The translations under genes were made by a program, and so were the position numbers. A stretch of DNA of 64,000 bases from Himantopus leucocephalus (taxonomy: Eukaryota; Chordata; Aves; Charadriiformes; Recurvirostridae), in NCBI GenBank assembly GCA_003993805.1, contig RSEF01000017.1, positions 10,032,893-10,096,892 of the forward strand. Reading direction: 5' to 3'. This document shows positions 23,703 to 35,060 of the stretch, piece by piece. The stretch's first letter is position 1. Each line of letters opens with the position of its first letter. Below the pieces are notes generated by a model. That model had not been told where the DNA came from. It did not search any database and saw only the letters and a program-made list of their open reading frames with translations.

Positions 23703-26461
23703 GACTTGGCAGGGGTTAAATTGGGAACAACACAAAAAAAGCCAGGCATTTCTGAGCTCCCCTGGGGACATCACAGTAGAGTTTGGTCTCATACGTCCCT
23801 TGGCCTTTCTCTGAGCCTGCAACACTCAGAGAAGGTTCGCACTGACTGTGTGGCTTCTGTGGCTACCTGTCCTCGAAGCTGGGGCCCCCAGCTTGACTCT
23901 TGCAGCCACCATACAGCATCCACCGCAGAGCCTGACCCCGCTGCCGGACCTGACAAAGTGCCGTCGTCTCATTGCAGCCACCTCCTCGCCGCAGGGCTGC
24001 TCTCAGCCCTCTCTTTGTGCCCCCTGAGCACAGCAAACGGGTGACGGGTGATGGGCTGACACAAGAGCAGGCACAGGTCTGCGCGGAGAAAGCACGTACT
24101 GACATTTTCCCTTTGTACCCACTCACAGTCTGTTACTACCGCTACTGCTTTTGCACATCAGTGTAGAAACTCAAGTGCCCCTGATCCCTCCCAGCTGCTG
24201 AGCTCCTTTCCAGTAAACAGCTTCTGGTATTCCCAGGGTGACGGACAGTCCCCTTCATGACAGCAAAGCAGCTGACGGCACAATTCAGCCAGGAAAATCA
24301 AGCCCTTTGCAGTCCGTTCCTCTGCCCCTCGAGTCGATGGGAGCTTTGCCATCGACTGCAGGAGCGTCCAGTTTGAAGCATTAATACCCCGGTGATGCAG
24401 GGGTACTGTCGTGGCTTGGATGCAGCCAGGGGCCTTCGAAACTTTGATTTTGGGGATGGATCCGAGAGATTAATCATAGTCACGACAGACACAGAGGTCT
24501 TCATGGACTGCCGCAAGCTGTGATTCACCAAACTGAACATCCAGGTTGTTCGCGGTCTGCAGACACTTTGTTTGAGAGATTCGCTCTCCTGCGATACTTG
24601 TCTCGGCTCGAGCAACAGGACGGTGTCACTTGCACAGCCACGGGGACAGGGGCAGCACCAGCTGAGACAGAAAGGACCGGCAGGCGGGACGCTGGCGTTC
24701 CCACAAGCAGGTACGAGGTAGGCTGGAAGGGCAGCGCGCGTTGTACCCGCTGCAGCAGTTGTTCAGCTTTCCAAAACCTGCCCTGATTCACGTCAATGCT
24801 GACAACATCCCTCATCTTCATAAAATCATATCTTATAACTTTGACATGCTTTGAGTTTTCACTAGTCAAAAGCCACGATTTTACTTCTTTCCTTCCTTCT
24901 ATTTTTCCCCTTTTTGTGTAATGAAAAAGTTGAAAAATGTCTTGAACTGAGGTCATTGAATAGGTAGAGACAGAAAAAGCCTCTCATATTTTCAATTAAA
25001 ATAGCAAAAACAATTTTTTTAAGACTTTTTTTCACCCAATTTTAGAGGTAAGCATCCTTATGTCTATGACACAGTGAAATATGCATAGAGATATTTTTAA
25101 ACTTTTGGTTACTATTATTATTGTTTCTTTAGTCTTTGCAGTGGTGTGGTAACAACAGTGTCAAGCTAAAAGCCTGCTACCCATTTTCTCACACAAAGAA
25201 TAGTTTTCTTCTGTGAATGGTACATAAGTTATATTTAACTCAGAGAGAACAATACACTGAAAGACAATACCGGTGACGTTCCCTGGTGAGAACATCGGTA
25301 CAATGCAGGGAATTTTAAGGCAGTGGTGTCCTCCTGCGGGGCCAGGCTGTAGCAGCCCCAGACCACGCTGGCCCCTGCGGCAGAGGTGAGACGTTTCTCC
25401 CTTGGAGGCTGGAACTGGGCAGTGAACACTCATCTCCAAAGCCCTTTGTGCCTGGGGTGCGGCAGTCTGGGCAGGGCAGAGGGGCAGCTCTTCCAAAGAA
25501 AGAGTTGGTGGTATCTTTCCTGTGGCTGCCAGTGCTCCGGGCAGCAGGACTCGTGCCTCTTAGCATCTCGAAAATGGTGTTTGATCTGATCCAGTTGCCC
25601 CTGTTTGCCTTTTCCTGTGAAGCTCTAGTTTAATGAGTTCAGAAACATCTGTGAACTTTAACATTTCAAGTGGAATTTGAAAACAGTGCCTTGACTTTCA
25701 GGTATATGGATACATGCGAAAGATCCATGTGACCTTTAGAGTGTTTCCTTGTTTTTAAATTAACTCTGACTTGTATAGTAGTAAAGATTTCTTTTGTGTG
25801 TTTTATTTTTGGGATGAGGATGGTTTTAGTTTTGGGTGGTTTGTAATCTTTTAAGCTGTTTGCCAGTGTCAGTTATGTTTTTTAATTAATCTCCTTGTCT
25901 GAGGACTTCGACCCATCAAATGAAGATCGTTTCAGTGCTGGCAGTGTCAGCTCCCGTTAGAAATACGGAGTCTGGCACGTCTCACGTTCACTTGAACAGC
26001 TTTAGCTTGCAGCATTGAGGAATGCAGTGTCTTGATGCTGGAGGGGATTGCTAGGAGCAGAAACAACTGCTTTTAAAGGTGTTCCCTCTCTAGGTTTGTT
26101 CGGAGCAGATAAGCTCACTCCTGTGCAGAGGGCTCACATGTGGCCACACATGTGGTGGATCTGCCCAGCGGGAGCGCAGGATGGGGCGAAGGGGTCAGCA
26201 GTGGGCGCAAGGGGGCCGTGAGCCCTGCACGGGGCTCGTGCTGGCTCTCCGTGCACGCACCACTCTCAGCCTCATGCCTTGCGAGGGATTTGCCTGCTCC
26301 TTTCCGCAGAGCTGCTGGAGCACATTCCCCACCATAGGTCAGGGTGGTCTTTATTCAGTTGTATGAAAAAGTTGGACAGGTAATCACAAAAATTTGGCCA
26401 GGGTGCATTACAGTGGGTTTTAGTCAGGCAGCACTCTGCTATATCTGCACCGCTTTCCTGC
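23703..26461. other. Non-coding DNA, no gene seen
   Basis: GC-richer DNA at 23860-24760 and 25300-25560 alternates with AT-rich DNA at 24800-25140 and 25640-26000. Several frames of 100-140 codons are open on both strands in the GC-richer parts, none with a domain I recognise. No repeats beyond short homopolymers. Confidence 0.6.
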
Positions 26462-26476
26462 TTTTTTTTTTTTTTT
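26462..26476 (-). repeat. Poly-T run, 15 bases
   Basis: Fifteen consecutive T. Read on the minus strand it is an A run, with no recognisable retroelement upstream of it. It is a simple homopolymer. Confidence 0.9.
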
Positions 26477-29400
26477 AATTTTCTACAAGTAAGTTGTGTC
26501 CACCCCCAATCAGATGTAATTTTCCTTATGCTTTTACCTGGGGCCAGAAAATGAAAACATCCCATTCTTCCTAGGGTAAGCGAAACTTTGCAGTTCTTCA
26601 CCATGGAAACCAAATCAGTTAATAGTGTTTACTTCCCCTCAAAGTCCAGATGCTCTGTTTGCATGTGAGAAAACATGGTCCTGATTTTTTGGGAAAGCTG
26701 CACCCTGTTCCCTTTCGCCTCTTTCCATTGTGGTCAAGGCAGAAAGGAGGCCGGTAGTGTGGGGGTGGCCACACAGCCAGCAGCTCTGCTGCGTGTTAGG
26801 GAATGCCCGGGACTCTGTCACAGTCAACGGTATGTCGTCAAGTCATCCATCCTTCTTCTGTGTGTAGAACCTCCTCGCAGCACACCGGAACAGCCTCACT
26901 GTGCCTACAGTAAGACACACAACAGGGAAATCCTCCCCAATAGTGCTTTTGATCATTAGGTTCTTTGGGGCCTCCAATGTCATTTTAGCGGAGCCAGTGG
27001 GTGAGACCACCAACAATCACACCGGTGTGTCCTGTCAGCTGTACTCGTGGCTGGGGCAGGTTGGCTGCTGCCTCTGCAGCATCCTCTGCGCCGAAGACAC
27101 AAAGATGAGTGGGGCTCTGTACCAACTCTGTCTGCACAGCACGCTGTGCTCCACCTCGCTGCCTTCTGCCTGCTTAACAAATTGCACTAATTGTCCGGTG
27201 AAACACACTTGGGAATTGGGATACGCTGTGCGCAGGGGAAAACGAGAGCCGCCATCTGCGTGTCTGTGTGCTCCCCTGCTTCAAGGAGCTGTCAGGGGAA
27301 TCTGCTTTGAATAATTCAGACTCTGAGCTGCAATTTGTAAGGTAAAGGAAAATAAAAAGTGCCTGTAGCTGTCTGCAGTGGCAGTAACTCTTCCTACCAC
27401 AGTTCAATATCCAGCAATGGCCTTGAGGAGTGAGTTGGACAGTCGGAGTCCTCCACGCCTGTGCTGGCCATGTAGCGGGTTCCTGTAGCGCTGTTGCCGT
27501 GAGCACACCTGCACCAAATGCTCCTGTGGGAAACTCGGCGCTGCTTGTGCGTTTGTCCCGGTTCAGGGTTTTCCCCCATCACTTCCCTCCAGCGGTCCGT
27601 GGCATTCCGCAGGTGAACTCCTGCCGGTTACAGCTCTGGGAACGCCAAAGCATGGCACATCTGAGCTCAGTTCATTTGTGGTTCCCGTCTGGGAATTTTT
27701 TAAACTAGTGTAATTTTACAAACTTGCATACAGCACTGTGTAACCAAACCAGCGTGACAGAAGAGTAGACAGAGAGAAGATCTGATGACTTTTCTTCAAA
27801 GTCAAGACTGAGGGACGGCAGCGCAGAATCTACCCTGCCACCTCTTTTCCTTCATTTGAATCCGTGGATACCCGTCACAATATTTCTCCGAGCAGTATTT
27901 CACTTCATTAGTTTGTATTGTTAACCGCGAAAGTCCTGTCAGGTTTTATCTATTGTTTCCTGCCAAGTGCTTTAAACAATCAGAGCTAAATTATACAGCT
28001 ATTTCCTTAAGCAGCCGAAAGGCAGTCCATTGATAGTCATTCAGTTGCACAAGATTAAAATAGATAAGTTGCGAGATAAATAGCAGGTTGGGGAGTTCCT
28101 CCCATGTGCGTTAGCAGAATGTTCGTGCCTCATCGCCCTCCCCAGGGCTCCCCGTGCCCAGTGTCTGGCTGCTGCTCCGTGCCCCCTTCCCTCCCTCCAC
28201 CGGCAGCACCGGTGCGGTGCCCCCACCGCCCTGTCCAAAACACAGGTCGCGGCGGAATGTCGTGCTGTGTTGGTGAGCGTGCTGTGCCTCGATTCGCTAA
28301 GTACTCTAAGATGTTGTAGTCTGTTCCTAGGGTAAAGTGATGAGGCAGAAACAGGCTTCGAAGCTGCTGAGCCATTCCCATCAGGATCAGGAATTTTCTG
28401 TGGGGAGACAAAGATTCATTCCCCATCTCAGCCGAAGGGGCAGGAGAAAGCCATTAGCCTGGATGCACTGAAGGGCCCCTCTTCAGGAAGACAATAGGCT
28501 TGTGCCTAAGTGTTTTGCTAAATAGAGGAGACCTTATTGCGAGAAACTTTAAAGGCACATTTTACAGCTTAAATCTACCTCTCAAATGAGACTTGCTGAC
28601 AGAAATAAAGGGAGTAGCAGACTGATGCGTGCAGAGTTGTCTCATGATATTTTAAAACATAAGGTCATCATTTACAAACTTGGCTCCTTCAAGTTAGGCA
28701 TGCAAATGCTTATGTAGGAACATAAATAAGTGGCCTACTTTTCTGGGATGCTGAATCCATTAAAATCAATGGAAGTTCTACATCTCTGAATAAAAATGTC
28801 ACTTAATTTGCCAGCTAATTTTAGGTACCCAAATACAGACACTTTGATCTAAAAGAAAAAGATTTTTTAAATGCTGCTGAATTTTTGCCGTGCTTCTGGA
28901 ACACCAAGCTCCACGGCTGAGGCTTGGCATTGAGGGGAATTCAAAGGGAAGCTGGACTGAGCCCTGCATGAAGAATTTGTCTGATTCACCCGAGCACAGT
29001 AGAAGGACGGACGTCATCTGTGGAGTGCAAAGTGCACATGAAACTGTCCGCTCTCAGTTCGCAGCCTAGGCTGAGGGCAAAGGGAAAGTACCGAGCAAAA
29101 CAACAAGTCAAAGCATGCTGTGAAAATCTCTCCACGGGATCAGTAATTCCTGTAAAGGCATTTTTGAAGTCGTCACGTTGGTTGGGCCAGATACAATCTC
29201 GGGGCATTGTCCCTCGCAAAGAAGTTGCCAGGTCATGACTTGTTTTCTTGCTCGATCTGAACGGCACTGGTAACGTCCGTGTGGTCTCAGTAAAATGGAG
29301 TGAGAGATTTGTCACGTGCTTTGGTCTTTAATTTTATAGCACTAAATATAAAAAAATGAGAGAGGCAAGTGTCCTTTTGTCCTGTGTGGTCATTGATTTT

Positions 29401-32400
29401 CATTGCCTGTTACCGCTCTGCCGGGCAGCTGTGTGCGCCTCTGTTTTGTTCTGCAGAACGCGTCTACATTGAGGAATGGTCTTCTCGTGCATTCTCTCTC
29501 CTGAAACTGAGAGCTTTTCTCTTGAGCATTTGTGTCTCACACTTGATCCCCAGGTTTGTGCTGCTGCTGTGATCGTGTCACAGATACCCCGTCCGAAGGC
29601 TCTCAGGCTCCCAGCTTGCCTAGCATCACCTTCAGGTTGCCTTTCCCCTTGCCTTTCCAGCCTCAACACGTTTTCCACAGTGTGTATCTTGAGCTCCTGA
29701 GTAGCGTTCAGTCCTCTCCCTTATCATTTTCTTTATTTCCTTACCTGTCTCTGGGTTTCATGTCATCTTTCTCCCTTCTTGTCTGACAACGCCTATACTT
29801 AGAAACCATCGCCTGTCCCTTCCACTCGGAGCACTCTCCGTTTCCTGATCATCAGTGGTTGCCCTCCCCCTGCTCCGGCCCTCCCTGAGTAACCGTTCCT
29901 CCCCTCTGGTCTTCTAGACCTGATCTCCTTCACACGCCCGTGTCTGTCCCAGGGAGTTTTGTTCCTTTTCACGTCACCTGATTTCCAGTTAGACTCACAT
30001 GCAGTAGTCTTGTCTTTTCCTGCTTGCAGAACACCCGCTGTGAAGAGTAAAGGCCGTTAACACCGTGTCGCAATGTACTTGTCTGCTCCTGCACCAAACA
30101 TTTTCCGCAGGTGAAATGCTCCACTGATGTCAGCAGTAAAAGTTTTCAGCAAATTCTTAATTTACTGAGTACTTCCAGATTTAAGGAAGAACCTGGAATG
30201 GCTTACATACACAAAATATTCAAAGGCCAGAGGGACCGTGCAAAAAAGTATTCATTTGAATACAATTATTTTCCAAGAGAACAAAAAACCCCTCTTTTTT
30301 TTTTAAACTGGGTCAACACTACATCTGCAGCACTCAGCCATTTTACATACGACACGATCACCCACTCTGTTTATCTTCAGGCAATATGCTCTTGCAAACT
30401 GCCAATTAATTGCATATTTGGTGCCTGCTCTCTCCCGGCATCCTGGATAAACACGGCGAAGCCAATCCGAGGGAGCTGCTCTTGGCTGCGAGGGGAAGGA
30501 AATCTGTCATTGTCTCAGCCTTGTTATCTGCAACCAAGGCAGACTTTAGCAGCGTTCTGCTTGTAAACACCTCTTTAGACACCTTCTGATTTACACAGAC
30601 GGCATGTCAGCCATTGTCTGCGGCACTACCTGAAGATTTTTAAATAATTGCTTTCCAAACTATTAGCTGCAGATTGTCCTCGATAAAAGGCAAGGGCCAT
30701 CAGCGCTAGAAGAGTGCGGTAAGCAAAGTCCTTCAAATGAGAAGATGAAGCTGAGTCCAAGCAAATGGCAGAGAGAGGAAAGGGGAGAAGGGGATGTCGC
30801 GGCTCAGTCCGCAGTTAGCTCTGGATTGCAGCGGGATTGCTATTTGGAAGGTTTGGGGGCAGGTCTGGTTGGGACACGGCCTTTTCAGAAAGGTCCGACC
30901 TGTTGCTGTTAGCCGAGGGGCACCTTCTCCTCCGCCCTAAGTTGGAAGTATTTCCTACTCTCTGCAAGAGTCATATGTTATTTAAATCTATATCCAGCCA
31001 AAACAATAAACTGTAGGAAATAATCTCTGTTGCATACGGGGTTTTCTGACTGGCTGTATTCTTCCTTTCTCTCTCTAATTTCTGGGACTACCGAAATCCC
31101 CAAAGAATGCTCCGGAGAGATGATCCTGCATTGGTTTTGGATGTGCACTAGCCACAGCCAGGCAGGTCTTCTCTCTTTATTTCTATCATGCTCAACTAAG
31201 TGACTTCAAAAGCGGCTCAGCTGAATCTGCAGTGGCTACAGAGAGCTGGGACAAAATCTTCTCCCAGGGCAATCCTCAAGAGGATTTTAAACTGCCATCT
31301 TGACATTGAGTTATTGTAAATTAACTGTTGCTTCCAGGCAAGGAATGATGAATGATCTGAAATGAAGAGATAAGCGTGCACATGGATACATTCTCCCAGG
31401 CTCTTGTGGACCTTCTGTGCTACCAGCAGCCGGGAATAATTCCTAAGCCAGGGAATATTCAATGCTGGGTCAATTCTTATTTTATCCATGTATATAGAGA
31501 ATAAATGAGTGGAATTAGTTTGAACTCATACCGGTGTAACACAGAAGAAAAGCAAGCTCCTTGTGTCTTGTAACGATACAAACACCCATATTTGGGATTG
31601 CTTTTGCTTGTTTGCTTAGCTGTTCGTTTTTAGCAGTCTCAGCTTAGTCTGTCCCCGTTTTAGTTGTGTCATTTAATATTTAACTATGAGTAGTGCCCTA
31701 AGTTAGCTCCTAGGCCATAAGTTGAGTTCTGACGTGCCTGTCTGCCACTTTGATAGCACAGCCGACCCAGGATGGGTGTGAGCAAGGAAGGGATCCCAGG
31801 GAACGGGAGGCTCACAGTTCCCCACGACGGCTGCTTCATGGGCGCGTCCTGCTCCCCCTAAATCGCTGAGAATGCAACCGCTGCACTGATGTGGAAGTGG
31901 CATTTGGCCCGTAGACACCAAACACGTGCTCATCACGCAAGAAGGGTTTCATTCTTGTCCCTCGGTTTTGGATACAGCGTGATTGTGGTGCAAGAACAAC
32001 TGCGTTCAAGGGCAAAGTGACCCCGACTGGAAGGAGCGCGTGCCCGCGTGCCCTGAGCGCCAGCTGTGCAAATCGCACTGGGGATCAGAAAGATGCTTGT
32101 TTGCATTGGAGTGACAGCGAAACACGTATTGTGATTACTCACAAGTCGCAGGCAAGCTGTTAGCATAAGGTTGGGACACTGAACAGAGATGTAATAGAGA
32201 ACAGCCTTGCAATTCCGCCCTTCCACTTGCTTCTCTCAATAAAAACAGGGCCAGAAGAAGAGCAAGTCCTTCCTCAGTGCTCTCCCAAATCACGATGAGC
32301 CCTGGTTCAGAGCAGATGCTCTCGCTTCCCTTTCCCATCAACCCAGGGAACGGGACACGGCTGAAATAGATAATCTGACCATCCCCACTGTTTGTGGTCA

Positions 32401-32759
32401 TCACCAGAGCAGCAAATCTAAACATTTACTGTCAGAAATGAGCGAAAACCACTGCCTCAAGGAGGATGTGTTTCAGGGAAGAGAGGAGGCACAGGGAGTT
32501 GTGGGAACTTGAACAAAATATTCAGGGTTTGTTTTTTTCTTTTATTTCGGTAATGCACCAGAATTTTCTCACTGACAGGGTGAAGTAAGATGGGTTGGAC
32601 TGTGGCTGCGTACCAGCTCATGGTGGAGCATTGTGATCCTGAAATGCAGTGGAGATGAGATACATGTGTTGCTGTCAGGGACTAGAGTTTATGATCACTC
32701 TGGGTATGGCTAATAGTGACAGTTTCGATTTCAAGAGGATTTGAGGAGAATGTCCATTA
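26477..32759. other. Non-coding DNA, no gene seen
   Basis: Unique-looking sequence with gentle GC variation. GC-richer pockets are at 26150-26330 (just upstream), 27000-27300 and 28110-28270; AT-rich DNA is at 28540-28880 and 31000-31060. A plus-strand frame of 151 codons at 30111-30566 and a 137-codon frame at 26901-27314 have no recognised domains, and the first crosses a T10 run. The pyrimidine-rich stretch 29500-29990 is notable only for composition. I see no RNA gene, CR1 or tandem array. Confidence 0.6.
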
Positions 32760-32807
32760 ATTCCTATATGCCCGGACTGCGGACGTATTCCTGTATGCCT
32801 GGACTGC
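32760..32807. repeat. 27-bp direct duplication, two copies
   Basis: ATTCCTATATGCCCGGACTGC at 32760 recurs as ATTCCTGTATGCCTGGACTGC at 32787, a 27-bp period with two transitions in the first 21 bases. On the minus strand it would encode a nine-residue repeat (AYRNTSAVR-like), since 27 is a multiple of three, but the enclosing 91-codon frame has no other coding signal. It is a small, slightly diverged tandem duplication. Confidence 0.85.
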
Positions 32808-33539
32808 TTTATAATTTAAAATGTGAATTGTAAATACCAGTAGAAGGAGGCTGCAAACTAAACTGGTGGCATTTATACTTTCAGCTTTAAAGATTAACGG
32901 CCTTCGGGAAGTAATAAAGATCAGAGCTGCCCGATCCCGATGCAAGTGCCTATGAAAGCACGGTGACATTGCAGTGACAGGCGTCAGGAGCAGCGCATCT
33001 CGGGGAGGGTTTGGGAACGTGCGCTCCTCCAATGCGACCAGCGGTGTCCAGTCTTGGGTCGTGTCGGCTGGGCACGTGTCCCCGGTGGGGACGGTGAATA
33101 CATAACATTTTGGAAGCAGTGAGAGCCTCTTACTGAATAAATGAAGATGAAATCTTAAAATTAATCAGAGGTGCAGAGAGAGGAGCCTGCGCTTATGTGC
33201 AAAGGCTCTCACTTCTCACCTGTATGTTTGCTGTTCTGCACTAATTACGTATGAGAAAGAAAAATGCTGGATGGAGTTTAATTAGGAATGAGCTGCTTTG
33301 TCATGTAAACTTGGAGTGCAGTGCAGTTTCTTCAGCCTGGACCACAGCCAGCGGCTGCGTGAGCTCCTCGGGACGGGGCTGGGAGCAGATGCCTCTCCTC
33401 CAAAGCAGCCTCAAGGAAGGGTTTGAATTACAAAGGAAGGGAAGGGGCTGAGCTTCCCTCCACCCCCCCACCTCCCTCCACAAAGGGCAATAGTCAGTTT
33501 ACTTTAATAACCCCGCTATCAGCTGCAGGGGAAGTCTGG
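32808..33539. other. Non-coding DNA, no gene seen
   Basis: AT-leaning sequence becoming GC-richer to the right, with a C-rich run at about 33460-33480. No exon is supported. It leads into the CpG-rich pocket at 33540. Confidence 0.6.
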
Positions 33540-34350
33540 CGGACCGGGAGGCTGCGAGTGGTTGAAGAGCCGCCCAAACCCTACGCGCCAAACAGAGCCG
33601 ACCCCCCCGGCCGAGGCAGGGCGGCCCAGGGATGGACTCCTCGCACTGCGCTCGGAGGAGCTGACTTCCGTGGGGACCTCAGAATTGTTTTTCTGTCCAG
33701 ATCTTATTTTTCTGTCGCGTGGAGGCTTGGGTAAGTGTCTGGTAGTTTTCCACTTACCTTTCTTTTCAGTGGTTTCACTAGGATTTGCCAAATTACAATG
33801 GAGCGGCAATGACAGAGTATTTCCTGCACCTTCACGCGCTTGCTCTGAAAGTGGATGATCCAGATTTGAAAAGCTGGACCTTTAAAATCCTTTGAATTCC
33901 TAAGCTGCTTTTTAAAAAAGGGCCAGGGAGCAGATATGGAGAAAACAAACTTTCCAGCGCCTTGTTTCAGCTGGTGGGGACTGCTGGGGCTACAGCATCT
34001 CGCAATATGTGTTGGATTTTCAAATGTGGGATTGCTCAGAACAGAGATCTCCCGAGGTCTGTCGCTCGGTTCAATGGTGCAGATGTTTGGGCTGTTTCCT
34101 GTGAAATCAGCCTGTGGGGGTCGAGGCAGCTGCGCCTCCAGCCAACCTCTGTATTCAATCATCCGCCAAGAAAAGGAGCGTTCGGCGCTTTCTCTAGACG
34201 TTCGCGGGGAGAGAAAGAAAGGTGCAGGAATCAAGTGGTAAAACGGTTTGCTCGGAAGGTGTTTACTCCAGGACCCGATATACTCCTGCAAAAGGGATCC
34301 AGTGATTTGGGAGCACAGCAGTTCCCTCGCGTCCACGGGGTGTGGAGCGT
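33540..34350. promoter_or_regulatory. CpG-rich pocket, possible regulatory or exon-bearing region
   Basis: CpG frequency is raised at 33540-33720 (for example CTACGCGCCAAACAGAGCCG and the GGCCGAGGCAGGGCGGCC area), and again more weakly at 34050-34350 (TCGCGGGGAG, CTCGCGTCCACGGGG). Just downstream of the first part is a consensus splice donor at 33731. A minus-strand frame of 228 codons (33704-34390) and a plus-strand frame of 165 codons (33962-34459) overlap here, neither recognisable. Possible readings are a weak promoter, an exon of a long non-coding transcript, or GC fluctuation. Confidence 0.35.
33730..33758. promoter_or_regulatory. Splice-donor-like motif within a perfect 8-bp inverted repeat
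   Basis: GGTAAGTG at 33730-33737 and CACTTACC at 33751-33758 are exact reverse complements with a 13-base loop. GTAAGT is the ideal vertebrate 5' splice-site core, so a consensus donor is readable on both strands within 30 bases. A pyrimidine-rich tract ending in CAG (to 33769) follows on the plus strand, but a 38-base intron would be too short for vertebrate splicing. Whether either donor is used cannot be told. Confidence 0.5.
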
Positions 34351-35060
34351 GCGGAGCAGCTGCTGCATTCATTCTGCATACAGAATTCATAGGTTTTTCA
34401 AAGCGATTGTAAAAGATCTGTGTGATTGTAAAAAAAGAATTGGCCGTGGACTGGGGTAGGGTGTGTTTGCAAGCAGTCCCGGGTGCGTGTAGGCGGCTGT
34501 GTACGTGGTAGGAGTACAGCAGAGCTAACTTTAAAGGGAGATGTACTAAAACTTATGTAATGTATGAAACTGAATGTCCTTTCCTGACGTCCCCGCTGTG
34601 AACCTGAAAAGAATAACCCTGAAACGATTTTTAAAGCTGTCTTTGTTAGTCATCCTTTATGCAATTTGTTTCTTTTCACGTTTCATTTCGAGTAAAAGGA
34701 GATAGGCTGGTTTCACTCCCCTCTCCGCTCCTCCTCTATTGTTAGTCTCTCCCAGCTTCCCGTACAATTGTCCGGCTCCGCTCTTTTCAGAGCCCAGCGG
34801 AAAAGGATATTGTTGAAAAGGAAAGAAAGAAAGTATTTCAAATTAAAGTCTGGCAAGCATTTGCGTCCTCATTAAGCTTCAGACACACTTCCTCCCTGCC
34901 TCCCATCTTTTTCCCCCAAAGTAGCAGGGTGACCAGTATTGCAGTATCTTAAACAGCGGCAGAATCCCTCTTAGCCATTCGCTATTCAATAAATGCAGCA
35001 TCGCAGTTTGAAAATAAATCATGTTTGTAATAATATGTACAACTAGGAACACCTAAATAA
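34351..35060. promoter_or_regulatory. Candidate non-coding regulatory stretch
   Basis: A unique, non-repetitive stretch alternates AT-rich blocks with pyrimidine tracts. It contains the SOX-type core ACAATTG near 34764 and, at 34980-35010, ATTCAATAAATG-type and homeodomain-like motifs. It directly follows the CpG-rich pocket. The look is that of a vertebrate conserved non-coding element, but I have no alignment, so this is a guess from composition and position. Confidence 0.25.

Noticed and set aside
30111..30566. 151-codon plus-strand frame
   Set aside because: It has no domain or exon boundaries and runs through a T10 homopolymer; the AT-leaning context without conservation data gives no support.
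33704..34390. 228-codon minus-strand frame over the CpG-rich pocket
   Set aside because: No family resemblance, and overlapping plus-strand frames are also open. It is noted as part of the CpG pocket but not called as a gene.
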